The position numbers were made by a program, and so were the translations under genes. A stretch of 64,000 bases of DNA from Clostridium punense. GTDB lineage: Bacteria > Bacillota > Clostridia > Clostridiales > Clostridiaceae. The stretch covers positions 1 through 64,000 of the forward strand of contig NZ_JAGGLL010000009.1 in assembly GCF_017874425.1 (NCBI RefSeq). The letters run 5' to 3'. Every line of letters starts with the position of its first letter. The first letter of the stretch is position 1. The notes under the pieces were generated by a model. That model saw nothing but the letters and a program-made list of their open reading frames with translations. It was not told the origin of the DNA and ran no database searches. Shown here in pieces: positions 25,702 through 36,191 of the stretch.

Positions 25702-26461
25702 TTTTGCCCTTTCTGAACATGTGGGTGAAATTCTCATCATATAGTAGGCTTTTTTCATACTCACAATCTATAAAATCACCCACTAATATTTGGGCTTGTT
25801 TTGTTATATTTGCCTCTTTAACCTTCTTAGAAATATCATCTAAGGTTCCTATAACTACCTTTTGATCTTCCCAAGTAGCTCTTTGGATAACAGCCACAGG
25901 CACATTTCTTCCATAACCCTTTCTTAGTTTCTCAACTACCTTTTCTATCATTCCAACGGATAGGAAAAGTGCCATGGAAGCTCCTATAGAAGCTAATCTT
26001 TCTAGATTTTCCTTTTCAGGTACAGGAGTTCTTCCTTCCATTCTAGTTAAGATTACTGTTTGAGAAACACTTGGAAGTGTAAATTCCTTATTAATTGAAG
26101 CAGCAGCAGCTGTAAAAGAGCTTACCCCTGGAACAACTTCGTAGTTAATATTAAGCTTATCAAGTTCATCCATTTGTTCTTTAATTGCTCCATAAATAGC
26201 TGGGTCTCCAGTGTGGAGTCTTACAATTTTCTTATTACTTTCTTTAGCCTCCATCACTGTATCTATAACTTCCTTTAAGGTCATTGCTGCTGAATCATAA
26301 AGCTTTACATCTTCTCTACAACCTTTAAAATGCTCTTTACTTACTAAGGAACCAGCATAAATAATTACCTCTGCTTCCTCAAGAAGTTTTCTTCCCTTTA
26401 CAGTTATCAAATCTGGATCTCCAGGGCCTGCACCAATAAAATAAACCTTTCCAGTATCCAT
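25682..26461 (-). CDS. cbiF: Cobalt-precorrin-4 C11-methyltransferase CbiF
   Basis: This 259-residue SAM-dependent methyltransferase starts VYFIGAGPGDPDLITVKGRK, the canonical family P-loop-like motif. It continues with VIIYAGSLVSKEH, RLHTGDPAIYGAIKEQMDEL, EVVPGVSSFTAAAASINKEF and the CbiF-specific LPSVSQTVILTRMEGRTPVP. AVIQRATWEDQKVVIGTL closes the second SAM-contacting lobe. RBS AGAGGTTG precedes ATG 26461. It overlaps cbiG, so the two are coupled. Confidence 0.95.
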   Translation of the reverse strand: MDTGKVYFIGAGPGDPDLITVKGRKLLEEAEVIIYAGSLVSKEHFKGCREDVKLYDSAAMTLKEVIDTVMEAKESNKKIVRLHTGDPAIYGAIKEQMDELDKLNINYEVVPGVSSFTAAAASINKEFTLPSVSQTVILTRMEGRTPVPEKENLERLASIGASMALFLSVGMIEKVVEKLRKGYGRNVPVAVIQRATWEDQKVVIGTLDDISKKVKEANITKQAQILVGDFIDCEYEKSLLYDENFTHMFRKGKNENSNN

Positions 26462-26565
26462 AGTTCAACCTCTTTCCCATATAGGAGGTATTTTCATCTT
26501 CCTATATTCTTATATTGTTGTATTCTTATCTCTTTATATTCTTATATTGCCATCTTGTTATCTTC
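26462..26565. repeat. Low-complexity TTCTTATATT-type repeats between cbiL and cbiF
   Basis: Imperfect tandem repeats of the type TTCTTATATTGTTG/TTATCTTC fill this 104-bp gap. A related sequence forms an inverted repeat at 57411-57456. No function is apparent. Confidence 0.4.
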
Positions 26566-27249
26566 TTATATTTCTTCATTCCTGTGGGCTATAATTAAAG
26601 TCATATAATCCTTGTTATTTAAAATTTCTTCTCTAGTGTGGAAAATTTCTTGACCTTCTCTATAAGCTCTTTTTACTGCAAAGTAATTAAAACCTTCTTT
26701 ATCTAAGAAATTTAATACTTTTTCTTCTTGGTTATAAAACTTCATAACTACTATATATTTTTCATCTTTTACTCTTTCTATTTGACTTCCTGGCACAATT
26801 AAAAGGGGCTCATCTCCAATTACAAGAATTTCCCCTGCAAGGCTGGCACTAGCACAAAAGGAAGTGATTCCTGGCACAGTTTCTGTAGGATAATTTTGCT
26901 CTCTTATGTATTTTAAAAGATAGATATAAGTACTATAAATGAATGGATCTCCAATAGTTAAAAACCCTACATTTTTTCCTTGCTGTAAATACTCCTCAAT
27001 GGTTTTGAACGCTTCATACACCTTTTCTTCTTTGTCAGGCTTTCCCATAGGAAAGTGACTGATTATTACCTTTTGGTGTGGCTTTATAAAGTTTTTTGCT
27101 GTTTCATAAGCAATACTATTTCCTCCACCCATTGCACTTGGTGCTATGATTATTTCACAGTTTTCTATTACTTTTATTGCTTTAAGAGTAAGTAATTCTT
27201 CTCCTCCTGGTCCAACTCCAATTCCATATAATGTTCCTAAATTATTCAT
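26566..27249 (-). CDS. cbiL: Cobalt-factor II C20-methyltransferase CbiL
   Basis: This SAM-dependent methyltransferase of about 227 residues has the start LYGIGVGPGGEELLTLKAIK, FLTIGDPFIYSTYIYLLKYI, TVPGITSFCASASLAGEIL and MKFYNQEEKVLNFL. These pieces match the CbiL/CobI branch, which acts first after cobalt insertion. ATG 27249 is preceded by GGAGGAAG at optimal spacing; the longer frame to 27285 begins inside cbiT. The spacing to cbiT is 16 bp, indicating one transcript. Confidence 0.93.
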   Translation of the reverse strand: MNNLGTLYGIGVGPGGEELLTLKAIKVIENCEIIIAPSAMGGGNSIAYETAKNFIKPHQKVIISHFPMGKPDKEEKVYEAFKTIEEYLQQGKNVGFLTIGDPFIYSTYIYLLKYIREQNYPTETVPGITSFCASASLAGEILVIGDEPLLIVPGSQIERVKDEKYIVVMKFYNQEEKVLNFLDKEGFNYFAVKRAYREGQEIFHTREEILNNKDYMTLIIAHRNEEI

Positions 27250-27265
27250 TTTCTTCCTCCAATTC

Positions 27266-27832
27266 TTACCCAACTTTTGTAGCAATTACTATAAAAATGG
27301 GGTTTTGAGCCTTCATCATATAACTGTTTCCAACGGTTTTTGATACTCCAACCTGAATGCACTGCACCTTATATTTTAGTTCCTTTAAGGTATCCATTGC
27401 TTTATATAAATTATCAATGGTTATAAAATTAAGTACCATTTTTCTTCCCTTGATTAATTTTTTCCCATATTCCTTAATTATAGTTTCAATATTTCCGCCA
27501 CTGCCACCAACAAATATTCCGTGAAATTCACCTTGAACTTGTGGTAAAACTTCTAAGGCTTCCCCTTGAATCACTTCAAGGTTATGAGCCTGAAATTTCT
27601 CCTTATTAACCTTAATAACTTCTAGGGCTTCCTCATCCATTTCAATAGCCGTAACTTTTCCCTTAGGACAAAGCTTAGCCATCTGAATGGAAACACTTCC
27701 TGTTCCTGCCCCTATATCAAGAAGATTAAAATCTTCTTCTAGTTCTAAGTTTGCAATAGTTAAAATTCTGATTTCTTCTTTAGTCATAGGACAATTGCCT
27801 CTGATGAATTCTTCATCTTTTATAAATCTCAT
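27266..27832 (-). CDS. cbiT: Cobalt-precorrin-6B C15-methyltransferase (decarboxylating) CbiT
   Basis: This 188-residue enzyme has a class I Rossmann methyltransferase fold, unlike the other corrin methyltransferases. Motif I is LLDIGAGTGSVSIQMAKLCP, followed by VTAIEMDEEALEVIKVNKEK and IFVGGSGGNIETII. It methylates C15 and decarboxylates the C12 acetate side chain. CbiE, its functional partner, is encoded directly upstream as a separate gene, whereas aerobic CobL is a fusion. RBS TGGAGTG precedes ATG 27832. Confidence 0.94.
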   Translation of the reverse strand: MRFIKDEEFIRGNCPMTKEEIRILTIANLELEEDFNLLDIGAGTGSVSIQMAKLCPKGKVTAIEMDEEALEVIKVNKEKFQAHNLEVIQGEALEVLPQVQGEFHGIFVGGSGGNIETIIKEYGKKLIKGRKMVLNFITIDNLYKAMDTLKELKYKVQCIQVGVSKTVGNSYMMKAQNPIFIVIATKVG

Positions 27833-27988
27833 AGTATCACTCCAGTTCTTAGTGAATCTGCATACTACAGGCTTTTTACTGAAAGTTTAATTTCATTCAT
27901 GATGAATTTCATTCATCTTCAAAAGCCTTAAAGGAACCAATGTAAGTTCCATGTATAAGTTAAGTCTTAACTTTAGTTCTCTACCAGT

Positions 27989-28591
27989 TTACAGCAATTC
28001 AATAAATACTATAGCTAAGCTGCTATAACTTCCTTGAAAAACTTCATTTGGAGAACCTTGAGTTATCTTCTCATCCTCATAGGAAAGATTCTCACCTACT
28101 ACTATTTGGCACTCTATTTTGCTTTCTATTAAAAGCCTAGAAAGTTCTTTTGGATTTCTTTCTTTATCAGTAAGCCAAATTGACTTCTTATATTCTCTTA
28201 CTTTGCTTATAAAATCCTCATTTCGTCCATGAACACTGGATAAATAAGCCCCCTGCCAGCTTCTATTTATTCTTCCCATTAAGTACTGGTAGGAACTAAT
28301 TCCTGGGATTACCTCTAAGTCTCCCGGATAATTTCTATTTATAAAGTCAGTAATTCCATAAAAATTAGGATCTCCTGATGCAACAACAGCTATGTTTTTG
28401 TTAGTATTTTCTTCTAAAGCTTCTATGATGTCCTTAAGTGTAGTTTTAGCCTCTTTTTCATTATCTATAAAATCTAAGCTTTCTAAGGCTCTTTTAAACC
28501 CAAGAATTAAATCACAGTTTCTCATTACTTCTATAGCTTTAGGCAGTATATAATCCTTATGCCCTGGGCCAAGACCTACTATGTATACCAT
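27989..28591 (-). CDS. cbiE: Cobalt-precorrin-7 C5-methyltransferase CbiE
   Basis: This SAM-dependent methyltransferase of about 200 residues has VYIVGLGPGHKDYILPKAIE at the N-terminus, VVASGDPNFYGITDFI, EVIPGISSYQYLMGRINRSW and SVHGRNEDFI. ATG 28591 is preceded by GAGGAGTTTC; the GTG/ATG 12 bp earlier falls inside that RBS. It begins 8 bp after cbiD ends. The lone CbiE/CbiT arrangement is typical of anaerobic Firmicutes. Confidence 0.93.
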   Translation of the reverse strand: MVYIVGLGPGHKDYILPKAIEVMRNCDLILGFKRALESLDFIDNEKEAKTTLKDIIEALEENTNKNIAVVASGDPNFYGITDFINRNYPGDLEVIPGISSYQYLMGRINRSWQGAYLSSVHGRNEDFISKVREYKKSIWLTDKERNPKELSRLLIESKIECQIVVGENLSYEDEKITQGSPNEVFQGSYSSLAIVFIELL

Positions 28592-28599
28592 GAAACTCC

Positions 28600-29745
28600 T
28601 CACTTCCTTGAATCATATAGAACTCCCCTTTTCATGGAGTACATTATCACATCAACTTCTATACTTTCATAAGAGTATTGCTGCATTCTCATTTTTACCT
28701 TTTTACCAACGGATTCATATAAATCTTCATAACCCTCGCCAAGAAGATTTACTGCTCCTTCTGTGGTTTTTTCTTCATATATTTTTTTCACTAATTCTGT
28801 TGGATAACCAAGAAGTGCTAATTCTAAAGCTAAGGTTTCTAGTCTTACATCGCAAACTCTGCTGTGAGTATTAAAAGCTCCACTTGCAATTTTACACACC
28901 TTACCTATGTGGCCTACCAGGGTAATTTTCTTAACCTTTCTAGCCATTAAGGTATCTAGTGCAAAACCTACATAGTTTGATATGATTACCATGTTTTCTT
29001 CCCTTAAATTTAATTCCTTGGCCATGTTTTCTCCCATGTTTCCAAAGAGTAAGGTAAGCTCCTCATGACCATTAGCTAGCTTTTGACTTATCTCTAGCTT
29101 AATAGATTCCGTCAAGGCCTCCTCTGACATAGGCATTACAATTCCTGTAGTACCTAGAATAGAAATGCCCCCTAATATGTTTAGTCTTGGATTGAAGGTC
29201 TTCTTTGCAACTTCCTCACCTTTTGGTACCATAATTGTAATCTCCACTCCATATCCCTTTGGAAGAACTTCTCTAACTTCCTTTTCAATCATGGTTCTTG
29301 GTACAGGATTTATGGCTGGCTCTCCTTTTTTTATATAGAGTCCCTCTCCACAGACTACTCCTACTCCAGTTCCCCCTTTTAACACATATCCTTCTTTAAT
29401 AAGAGTAGCTCTAGCTCTTATCTCCAAGCCATGGGTAGAATCTGGATCATCTCCTCCATCTTTAATTATGGAGCATTCTACATAAGTTTCTCCAAAAGTC
29501 ACATTAATAACTGGAAGACTTAAAACTACATTTTTAGGAGTATTAAAGGTTATACTATCTATTACATGTTTTCCATCCCTAAAGCTATACACTTCTTCAC
29601 TATTGTACTTATCCCCTATTTTTTCTCCAAGGAGATTTGTAAAAAGCATCATTGTAGCAGCCTTTGCAGTACCTGTGGCTGCTGAACCTGTAGTAAATCC
29701 ACATCTTAATTTTTTCCCATTTGCTTCAATGAATAAATCTAGCAT
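28600..29745 (-). CDS. cbiD: Cobalt-precorrin-5B C1-methyltransferase CbiD
   Basis: This 381-residue protein of the CbiD family carries the diagnostic N-terminal [60 protein letters not shown] and the long C-terminal [20 protein letters not shown] followed by [13 protein letters not shown]. It methylates C1 of cobalt-precorrin-5B with SAM using a fold unrelated to the other methyltransferases. The start at ATG 29745 has a weak GGTGATT RBS. Length matches the family. Confidence 0.94.
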   Translation of the reverse strand: MLDLFIEANGKKLRCGFTTGSAATGTAKAATMMLFTNLLGEKIGDKYNSEEVYSFRDGKHVIDSITFNTPKNVVLSLPVINVTFGETYVECSIIKDGGDDPDSTHGLEIRARATLIKEGYVLKGGTGVGVVCGEGLYIKKGEPAINPVPRTMIEKEVREVLPKGYGVEITIMVPKGEEVAKKTFNPRLNILGGISILGTTGIVMPMSEEALTESIKLEISQKLANGHEELTLLFGNMGENMAKELNLREENMVIISNYVGFALDTLMARKVKKITLVGHIGKVCKIASGAFNTHSRVCDVRLETLALELALLGYPTELVKKIYEEKTTEGAVNLLGEGYEDLYESVGKKVKMRMQQYSYESIEVDVIMYSMKRGVLYDSRK

Positions 29746-29894
29746 CTTTAATCACCAACTTTACCGCTATGCCTTATGTAGCTGCCATTTTATATCTTAT
29801 TATCTAATGAACCTGCTCTACTATGTTCACTGACTACGAAAAGACACCCTACCTCTAACACAGTTTATTTTTCAAACAACAAACTTCCCTAAAG

Positions 29895-30527
29895 TTAATC
29901 TCTTTCAACTATCATGTACATAATTGCATTAACAATGGCTGCAGCCACGTTACTTCCACCCTTACGTCCTCTTATAGTTATGTTTGGTATATTATACTTT
30001 AATAGTTCTTCCTTGCTTTCCTTGGCTCCAACAAAACCAACTGGGGCACCAACTACAAACTTAGGATTTACTTTTCCTTCTCTCACTAAATCTAACAATT
30101 TGAAAATTGCTGTGGGTGCATTTCCAAAGACGAAAAACTTTACTCCCTCTTCTACAGCCTTCTCAACTCCTGCCATGGAGCGGGTGATTCCTCTTTCCTT
30201 AGCTATCTTTGCTACTTCCTCATGAGCTACATAGCATTTCACTTCACAACCTAGCTTCTTTAAGGCAGCCTTGTTAATTCCAGAAAGGGCCATATTAGTG
30301 TCTGTGTAAATTGTGATTCCTCTTTTAAGAAGAGCCTTAGCACTTTCAATAGCATCCTCACTTATATGAACTATATTTTGGTAGTCAAAATCTCCAGTAG
30401 TATGTATGGTTCTTTTTACTATAAGAAGCTCTTCCTCACTAAAGTTATGCTGCGCCATTTCACTTCCAATTATTTCAAAGCTTCCTCTTTCTATATCCAT
30501 TGGATTTTTAATATATTCCATAGTCAT
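29895..30527 (-). CDS. cbiC: Cobalt-precorrin-8 methylmutase CbiC
   Basis: This enzyme of about 210 residues moves the C11 methyl group to C12, giving cobyrinic acid. Family segments are YIKNPMDIERGSFEIIGSEM, VKRTIHTTGDFDYQNIV (catalytic His region), GITIYTDTNMALSGINK, VFGNAPTAIFKLLDLV and VVGAPVGFVGAKESKEELL followed by IRGRKGGSNVAAAIVNA. ATG 30527 overlaps the cbiA stop as TGATG. An in-frame ATG at 30521 has better spacing from AAGGA and may be the true start. Confidence 0.94.
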   Translation of the reverse strand: MTMEYIKNPMDIERGSFEIIGSEMAQHNFSEEELLIVKRTIHTTGDFDYQNIVHISEDAIESAKALLKRGITIYTDTNMALSGINKAALKKLGCEVKCYVAHEEVAKIAKERGITRSMAGVEKAVEEGVKFFVFGNAPTAIFKLLDLVREGKVNPKFVVGAPVGFVGAKESKEELLKYNIPNITIRGRKGGSNVAAAIVNAIMYMIVERD

Positions 30528-32002
30528 CAATCCTTACTCTTTTTATATTCAACAGCCTTTTTCATTAATTGCTCTAGAAAATCTATATTATTAAAAAAGT
30601 GCACATGGCCGTAAGCTCCTAGAGTATTTTCTTTTACATAACCACAATTCCACTTCTTTATTTCATTATCATAAGTAGTCTTTTCTAATTTATAAATTGG
30701 AGGCTCTTCTACTTGTACTTTTGATTTATGAAACTCATGACAATTAATAGCTGTACCTACTTTTAATATTGGATTTTCCTTCTCTACATCAATTCTTGCA
30801 TACCCAAAATTTTGTAGAGATTTTGTTAGATAAGAATATCCTTTGAAAAGCCCTACAGTGTCATGGATTTTCTCTTCTCCAAAAGTTTTAATCCCTTCTG
30901 TTAAGTACATGAGTCCACCACATTCTGCATAGCAAGGTAGTCCATTTTTGAGTGCACTATTTATTGATTTAAGCATGGTTTTGTTTTTGCTTAACTCCTC
31001 TACAAACACTTCTGGATAGCCACCGCCAATATATAAAAAATCCAAATCATCTGGAATTTCTTCATCCTGTAGAGGGCTAAAGTACACTATTTCTCCTGCT
31101 TCAGAGAGTAGTTCTAGGTTTTCCCTATAGTAAAAACTAAAAGCTTTATCCTTAGCTACTCCAATTCTTAAATTGCAATTTTCTATATTAAACTTTTTAT
31201 TATTGGTTTTAACCTTAGAATTTAGTGAGTTTTTTTCCTTCAAAGAAATCTCTGGGGAGTCTATACACTGAAACTCAACTTTTTCTTGTAATTGTGGTAA
31301 CTCTTTTACCTCCATAACTTCTTGAGAAAAGTCCTGTATAAGATCCTCCATATCCACATTTTTTATTATATAGTCACTGCAAAGGTCTATCTTTTTTTCT
31401 AAATCTTCAATTTCAGTGGCTTGTACTAACCCTAAATGCCTTGATTTCAATGCCAAGGTTTCATCCTTTGGTATGTACCCATAAACCTTTAAAGAAGTAG
31501 CTTTTTCAACAATAGTTTTTAGAAGCTTATAGTATCCTTCTGAAATATTATTTAAAATAATACCTTTAATATTTACTTTTTGAACATGTTCATCACAGTA
31601 ATTTATGATACCTTGAAGCTCAGCAGCTAAAGTAGCACTTTGAGCTTTTGGGCTTAGTACTAAAATCACAGGTAGGTTTAAAACCTTTGCTACATGGGCT
31701 GTAGAAAACTTGGAGTCAATTCCTTTTCCATCATAAAGTCCCATTACTCCTTCTACTACGCCTAAGGTGCCTTGTCCTCTAGAATAGGCTTCCAATACAC
31801 CTTCTTGACCCATTAAAAACAAATCTAAGTTTCTTGAAGGTTTCTTAGTTATAAATTGATGAAATGCAGGGTCAATGTAATCTGGTCCTACCTTATACCC
31901 CTGAACTTCATATCCCATTTTTATAAGTGCTCTCATTAGTCCAACAGAAATGGTGGTTTTTCCACCACCACTGCTGTTAGAAGAAATAATAATACTTCTC
32001 AT
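30527..32002 (-). CDS. cbiA: Cobyrinic acid a,c-diamide synthase CbiA
   Basis: This 491-residue amidotransferase uses ATP and glutamine to amidate side chains a and c. It has the N-terminal dethiobiotin-synthetase-like NTPase with P-loop SSNSSGGGKTTISVGLMRAL and VQGYKVGPDYIDPAFHQFIT. The C-terminal glutamine amidotransferase domain has FLYIGGGYPEVFVEEL and the nucleophile Cys in LPCYAECGGLMYLTEGI. The segment of about residues 225-285 between the domains is less conserved. RBS AGGAAAAG precedes ATG 32002, 9 bp after the hemB stop. Confidence 0.95.
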   Translation of the reverse strand: MRSIIISSNSSGGGKTTISVGLMRALIKMGYEVQGYKVGPDYIDPAFHQFITKKPSRNLDLFLMGQEGVLEAYSRGQGTLGVVEGVMGLYDGKGIDSKFSTAHVAKVLNLPVILVLSPKAQSATLAAELQGIINYCDEHVQKVNIKGIILNNISEGYYKLLKTIVEKATSLKVYGYIPKDETLALKSRHLGLVQATEIEDLEKKIDLCSDYIIKNVDMEDLIQDFSQEVMEVKELPQLQEKVEFQCIDSPEISLKEKNSLNSKVKTNNKKFNIENCNLRIGVAKDKAFSFYYRENLELLSEAGEIVYFSPLQDEEIPDDLDFLYIGGGYPEVFVEELSKNKTMLKSINSALKNGLPCYAECGGLMYLTEGIKTFGEEKIHDTVGLFKGYSYLTKSLQNFGYARIDVEKENPILKVGTAINCHEFHKSKVQVEEPPIYKLEKTTYDNEIKKWNCGYVKENTLGAYGHVHFFNNIDFLEQLMKKAVEYKKSKD

Positions 32003-32011
32003 GACTTTTCC

Positions 32012-32980
32012 TTACATTTCACTTAACCACTTACATGCATCAATAGCACAGTAAGTAATTATAATATCTGCTCCAGCTCTTTTAATTGATGTAAGCATTT
32101 CAAGCGTTGCATTCTTTTCATCTAAAAGTCCGCACTCTACTGCTGCTTTAAGCATTGCGTACTCTCCGCTTACGTTGTAAGCTGCCACTGGCATATTGAA
32201 TCTATCTTTTACTGCTCTTATGATATCTAGGTAGAATATAGCAGGTTTAACCATTACTATATCTGCACCCTCTTCTATATCTGCCTCTACTTCTCTTAAA
32301 GCTTCCTTATAGTTTGCTGGATCCATTTGATAAGTTTTTCTATCTCCAAATTGTGGGGAAGAATCCGCTGCTGCTCTAAATGGGCCATACATTGCAGAGC
32401 TATATTTTGCACTGTAACTCATAATAGATATATGTTCAAATCCATTTTTATCTAAGATTTGTCTTATAACACTTACTCTTCCATCCATCATATCTGACGG
32501 TGCTACCATATCTGCACCAGCCTTTGCATGTGATAAAGCTACTTTTGCAATATATTCTAAGCTGTGGTCGTTATGAACCTTTCCATTCTCAACAACCCCA
32601 CAGTGACCATGACTTGTATATTGACACATACAAACATCAGTAACTACAAACATGTCACTATCAAGCTCTTTTATCTTCTTAACAGCTCTTTGAACTATAC
32701 CCATTTCCTCAAAGGCAGAAGTTCCAACTTCATCCTTATGATCAGGTAACCCAAAGACCATTATTCCCTTAACCTTAGCTTTTTTAACTTCTTCAACTAG
32801 TTCTCCTAATCTGTCTACTGACCAATGATACTGTCCCTTAAGAGAAGATATTTCTTTTTTAATATTCTCTCCTTCTACAACAAAAATTGGTAATATAAAA
32901 TCATTTGGGTTTAGTATAGTTTCTCTCACTAAACTTCTTATTGCTGCATTCTCTCTTAATCTTCTATGTCTTTTGTACAT
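32012..32980 (-). CDS. hemB: Delta-aminolevulinic acid dehydratase (porphobilinogen synthase) HemB
   Basis: This 322-residue enzyme condenses two 5-aminolevulinates to porphobilinogen. The zinc-ligand cysteines are visible in VVTDVCMCQYTSHGHCGVV, so it is the Zn-dependent type. Schiff-base lysines lie in IMSYSAKYSSAMYGPFRAAA and IVMVKPAIFYLDIIRAVKD. RHRRLRENAAIRSLVRETIL is the family N-terminus. RBS AGGAGGAATTT sets ATG 32980. Upstream genes for 5-aminolevulinate (hemA, hemL) are not in the window, so precursor supply comes from elsewhere. Confidence 0.96.
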   Translation of the reverse strand: MYKRHRRLRENAAIRSLVRETILNPNDFILPIFVVEGENIKKEISSLKGQYHWSVDRLGELVEEVKKAKVKGIMVFGLPDHKDEVGTSAFEEMGIVQRAVKKIKELDSDMFVVTDVCMCQYTSHGHCGVVENGKVHNDHSLEYIAKVALSHAKAGADMVAPSDMMDGRVSVIRQILDKNGFEHISIMSYSAKYSSAMYGPFRAAADSSPQFGDRKTYQMDPANYKEALREVEADIEEGADIVMVKPAIFYLDIIRAVKDRFNMPVAAYNVSGEYAMLKAAVECGLLDEKNATLEMLTSIKRAGADIIITYCAIDACKWLSEM

Positions 32981-33178
32981 ATTAAATTCCTCCTAGAATA
33001 ATTACTTAATAGTATATTTATAAATATAGTTTCATATCTTAGTTCTCTTTTGAAATAATTTTTATTTATTACGCACTAAATTTAAATTTACTTATTTCTT
33101 AGCTTATATACTGAGTCTATGTTGAAGCTCTTAAAGTTTCTGGAAAGTAAACAACTTATATTTTCATTAATAAAATCC

Positions 33179-34642
33179 TTAATTAGTAGATTTTAAAAGT
33201 TGTTTTACAATTCCATCATTACAGCTTTCCTCACACTGAACAAAACTTATCTCTTGTCTTTGTAATTCTTTTGAAGTTATTGGCCCAATAGATATAACCT
33301 TCTTTTCTCTTATAGCCTCTAGCCCAACTAAAGTTATCATATTCTTTACAGTACTAGGACTAGTGAAAATTACGGTATCAACTTCTTTAAACTGACCAAG
33401 ATTATTATTTTCTCCAAGAACAGTTTCATATATGTGACAATCATCCACTTCACAACCTGCATCAGTTAAGGCCTCTACCATATAAGGCCTTCCATTTTTA
33501 GACCGTGGAAGTAGAACTTTGTCTCCCTCTTTTAAAAATGGCTCCATAACTTCAAATAATTTTTCACTTACAAACTCATTAGCACTTAAAAATGGAACTA
33601 TTCCTCTCATCCTTACAGCCTTGTCACTAGCTGGTCCGATGGTTACAAATCTTCCCTTTATGGTTCTTGTATCAATATTATTTTCCATTAAGGCATCAAA
33701 AAAGTTGTTAGCTGCATTTACGCTAGTTATAACTATGTATTGATACTGTTCTAATCTTTCTAAAAATGGCTCTATACTTTTCTTTGCTTCTTTTATTTTA
33801 ATAGAGTTAATCTCAGTAACCTCAGCACCTAACTCTTTTAGCTTTTCACTTAGTTCTTCACTTTGTTCTTTAGTTCTAGTTATACAAATGTTCCTTCCAA
33901 AAAGGGGCTTCTTCTCAAACCAGTTAAGCTTATCCTGGAAGTTAACTACTTCACCCACAACAATGATTGCTGGGTTACCTAAGCCTCGTTCTCTAGCTAA
34001 AACTCCTATATTTCCTATATTTCCAACTGCTTTTTTTTGCTTAGCAGTAGTGCCCCACATAACAACAGCTGCTGGAGTTTTTTCATCCATGCCATTATTA
34101 ATTAACTCCGAAGTAATTCTCTCTAAATTTTCAAAGCTCATCATAAAAATTAAAGTACCCTTAAGCTTTGCTATTACAGAAAAGTCTAGATTAAGTTTAT
34201 CTACACTCTTACCTGTGAAAATATGAAAACTCTGAGCTATCTTCCTATGAGTTACTGGAATACCGCCATAATTTAAAACAGAAATTGGAGAGGTTATCCC
34301 TGGAACTACTTCAAAGCCTATATTTTCCTTTAAAAGTGCTAAGGCTTCTTCTCCTCCACGACCAAAAATGTAGGGGTCTCCACCTTTTACTCTTCCCACT
34401 GTATGTCCTTGTTTTGCTAAGGTTATAAGCATTTCATTAATTTCATCTTGAGTTTTATAGTGGCTTCCTGGTTCCTTACCACAATAATAAATCACCGCAT
34501 CCTTATTTACGTACTTAAGAATTCCTTCTCCTGACAGTCTGTCATACATTATAGCTGTACATTTTTTCAGTACCTTTATTGCCTTTAAGGTGATTAAGTC
34601 TTCATTGCCTGGCCCACCACCAATTAAATATACTTTACTCAT
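33179..34642 (-). CDS. cobA-hemD: Fused uroporphyrinogen-III C-methyltransferase / uroporphyrinogen-III synthase
   Basis: This 487-residue bifunctional protein has two domains. Residues 1-245 are SUMT, with [76 protein letters not shown] and THR. The remainder is a HemD domain ([19 protein letters not shown] to the end) that closes and inverts ring D. It therefore makes uroporphyrinogen III and then precorrin-2 in one chain, a common clostridial fusion. ATG 34642 follows GGGGG and overlaps the hemC stop by 8 bp; the longer frame lies inside hemC. Confidence 0.95.
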   Translation of the reverse strand: MSKVYLIGGGPGNEDLITLKAIKVLKKCTAIMYDRLSGEGILKYVNKDAVIYYCGKEPGSHYKTQDEINEMLITLAKQGHTVGRVKGGDPYIFGRGGEEALALLKENIGFEVVPGITSPISVLNYGGIPVTHRKIAQSFHIFTGKSVDKLNLDFSVIAKLKGTLIFMMSFENLERITSELINNGMDEKTPAAVVMWGTTAKQKKAVGNIGNIGVLARERGLGNPAIIVVGEVVNFQDKLNWFEKKPLFGRNICITRTKEQSEELSEKLKELGAEVTEINSIKIKEAKKSIEPFLERLEQYQYIVITSVNAANNFFDALMENNIDTRTIKGRFVTIGPASDKAVRMRGIVPFLSANEFVSEKLFEVMEPFLKEGDKVLLPRSKNGRPYMVEALTDAGCEVDDCHIYETVLGENNNLGQFKEVDTVIFTSPSTVKNMITLVGLEAIREKKVISIGPITSKELQRQEISFVQCEESCNDGIVKQLLKSTN

Positions 34643-35522
34643 TCTCTTGCCCCCTGGTAAGTATTTTTTCAGCAAGCTCTTTACCTAGTTTCATATAATC
34701 TTTTTTATTTCCACTAACACTATCCTTAACAAGGTTCCCTTGAACTTCATAAATTCCTACTAAATTAAGTGTATCTCCGTGAAGGGTTCCATAGGCTCCA
34801 ATAGTGCAGTTACAATCACCTTTAAGCTCTCTCATGAAGCTTCTTTCAGCTTCAACACATATTCTAACCAAAGGATTATCTAGTGTTTTAAAAATCTCAA
34901 GGTTTCTACAATTCTCATGAACTTCTATGCCAAGGGCCCCCTGACCAATAGCTGGAACCATATCACTCGGATCAAAATAATCTGTTATAATACTTTCCAT
35001 ATCTAATCTCTTAAGCCCAGCTGCTGCTAGTATAATTCCATCTAAGTTTTCACGTTCTATCTTATCAATTCTTGTTTGAACATTGCCTCTAATTGGTACT
35101 ACCTCAATGTCTGGTCTTAAAACCTGAAGTTGTGATGCCCTTCTTTTACTGCTAGTTCCAACTCTTGCTCCTGTTTTTAAATCTTTAAACTTTACACCAT
35201 TCATGGAAACAAAAGCATCTCTTACATCTTCTCTTACAGGCATGGCTGCAATTTCAAAACCCTCTGGCATTTCATAAGGTACATCCTTCATGCTATGCAC
35301 TCCTGCATCTGCTTTCCCCTCTAAGATTGATTTTTCAAGTTCTTTAATAAACAGCCCTTTACCGCCTATCTTATCTAGGGTTACATCTAACCTTTGATCC
35401 CCTAAGGTATCTGTTAATACTTTCTCACATTCAACATTATGAAATTTCTTAACAAGCTCTATTATATAATCTGTTTGCACTAAGGCTAACTTACTCTTTC
35501 TTGTAGCTATTTTAAAATTCAA
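34635..35522 (-). CDS. hemC: Porphobilinogen deaminase HemC
   Basis: This enzyme of about 295 residues polymerises four porphobilinogens to hydroxymethylbilane. It has [75 protein letters not shown] and the dipyrromethane-cofactor Cys in [15 protein letters not shown] prefer TTG 35522 ([10 protein letters not shown]), 6 nt after GGGGGTG. An in-frame ATG at 35538 just before that RBS is possible. The start overlaps the upstream precorrin-2 dehydrogenase gene, indicating coupling. Confidence 0.95.
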   Translation of the reverse strand: MNFKIATRKSKLALVQTDYIIELVKKFHNVECEKVLTDTLGDQRLDVTLDKIGGKGLFIKELEKSILEGKADAGVHSMKDVPYEMPEGFEIAAMPVREDVRDAFVSMNGVKFKDLKTGARVGTSSKRRASQLQVLRPDIEVVPIRGNVQTRIDKIERENLDGIILAAAGLKRLDMESIITDYFDPSDMVPAIGQGALGIEVHENCRNLEIFKTLDNPLVRICVEAERSFMRELKGDCNCTIGAYGTLHGDTLNLVGIYEVQGNLVKDSVSGNKKDYMKLGKELAEKILTRGQENE

Positions 35523-36150
35523 TACTGTCACCCCCATAAAATAAATTAAATATTTCCTCACCGTAACTTCTTTCAAAAAAGAATAAAAAGTCTTCTGAAG
35601 AAACAAACTCTAAAATTTCCAACTTGTTAGGGTTATGTTTGATATTCCCTCTAAGCTTTGTTACAAAAGAAATGTAATCATCATATGTAGTTACATACTC
35701 CTTAATCTTTCTTACTAATAATTGTGAGGTTTTTGGACTTTTTCCCTTAAGCCTTACTCCAATGGCTACTTCTCTTGTGGACTCCATTGCACATAAGGTG
35801 GCTACAGACTCTTCTGGCATAGTGGTATCAATATAAATTTTGCACTTTTTATCACATAGTTCTCTAATTTGCTGATTCAGAATCTCATTGTTTGTACATA
35901 TTACAATTACATGATAATGTTCAATAAACCCATCCTGAAATTCTCCATTTATAAGCTTAAGGTTTTTGCTATTTATATCAAAGAATTCTCTTTTAAATTC
36001 TGGTGAAATGCATTCTAGTAAAAAACCTTTTTTTAAAAGTGACTTAGCCTTAACTAAAGCTGCCGTTCCACCACCTACTACTAATACCTTCACCTTCTTG
36101 GAGTTTAAGCAAAGAAAGGTAAAATCCTCATTATGGTTTTCTATTTTCAT
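35512..36150 (-). CDS. Precorrin-2 dehydrogenase (Met8/CysG N-terminal family)
   Basis: This 212-residue NAD-dependent enzyme oxidises precorrin-2 to sirohydrochlorin, the substrate of CbiK. The Rossmann motif is [20 protein letters not shown] (about residues 19-38). [20 protein letters not shown] and [20 protein letters not shown] follow the pattern of the siroheme synthase N-terminal domain, as does [20 protein letters not shown]. It is a stand-alone domain, separate from SUMT, which is supplied by the cobA-hemD gene. RBS GAGGAAGA precedes ATG 36150. Any ferrochelatase activity is uncertain. Confidence 0.88.
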   Translation of the reverse strand: MKIENHNEDFTFLCLNSKKVKVLVVGGGTAALVKAKSLLKKGFLLECISPEFKREFFDINSKNLKLINGEFQDGFIEHYHVIVICTNNEILNQQIRELCDKKCKIYIDTTMPEESVATLCAMESTREVAIGVRLKGKSPKTSQLLVRKIKEYVTTYDDYISFVTKLRGNIKHNPNKLEILEFVSSEDFLFFFERSYGEEIFNLFYGGDSIEF

Positions 36151-36191
36151 AAATCTTCCTCACTACCACTTACATTTTTTCCTTTAAGATT

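Noticed and set aside
27889-27920. Direct repeat AATTTCATTCAT between cbiT and cbiE
   Set aside because: Only two 12-bp copies are present with no structure; not enough to call an element.
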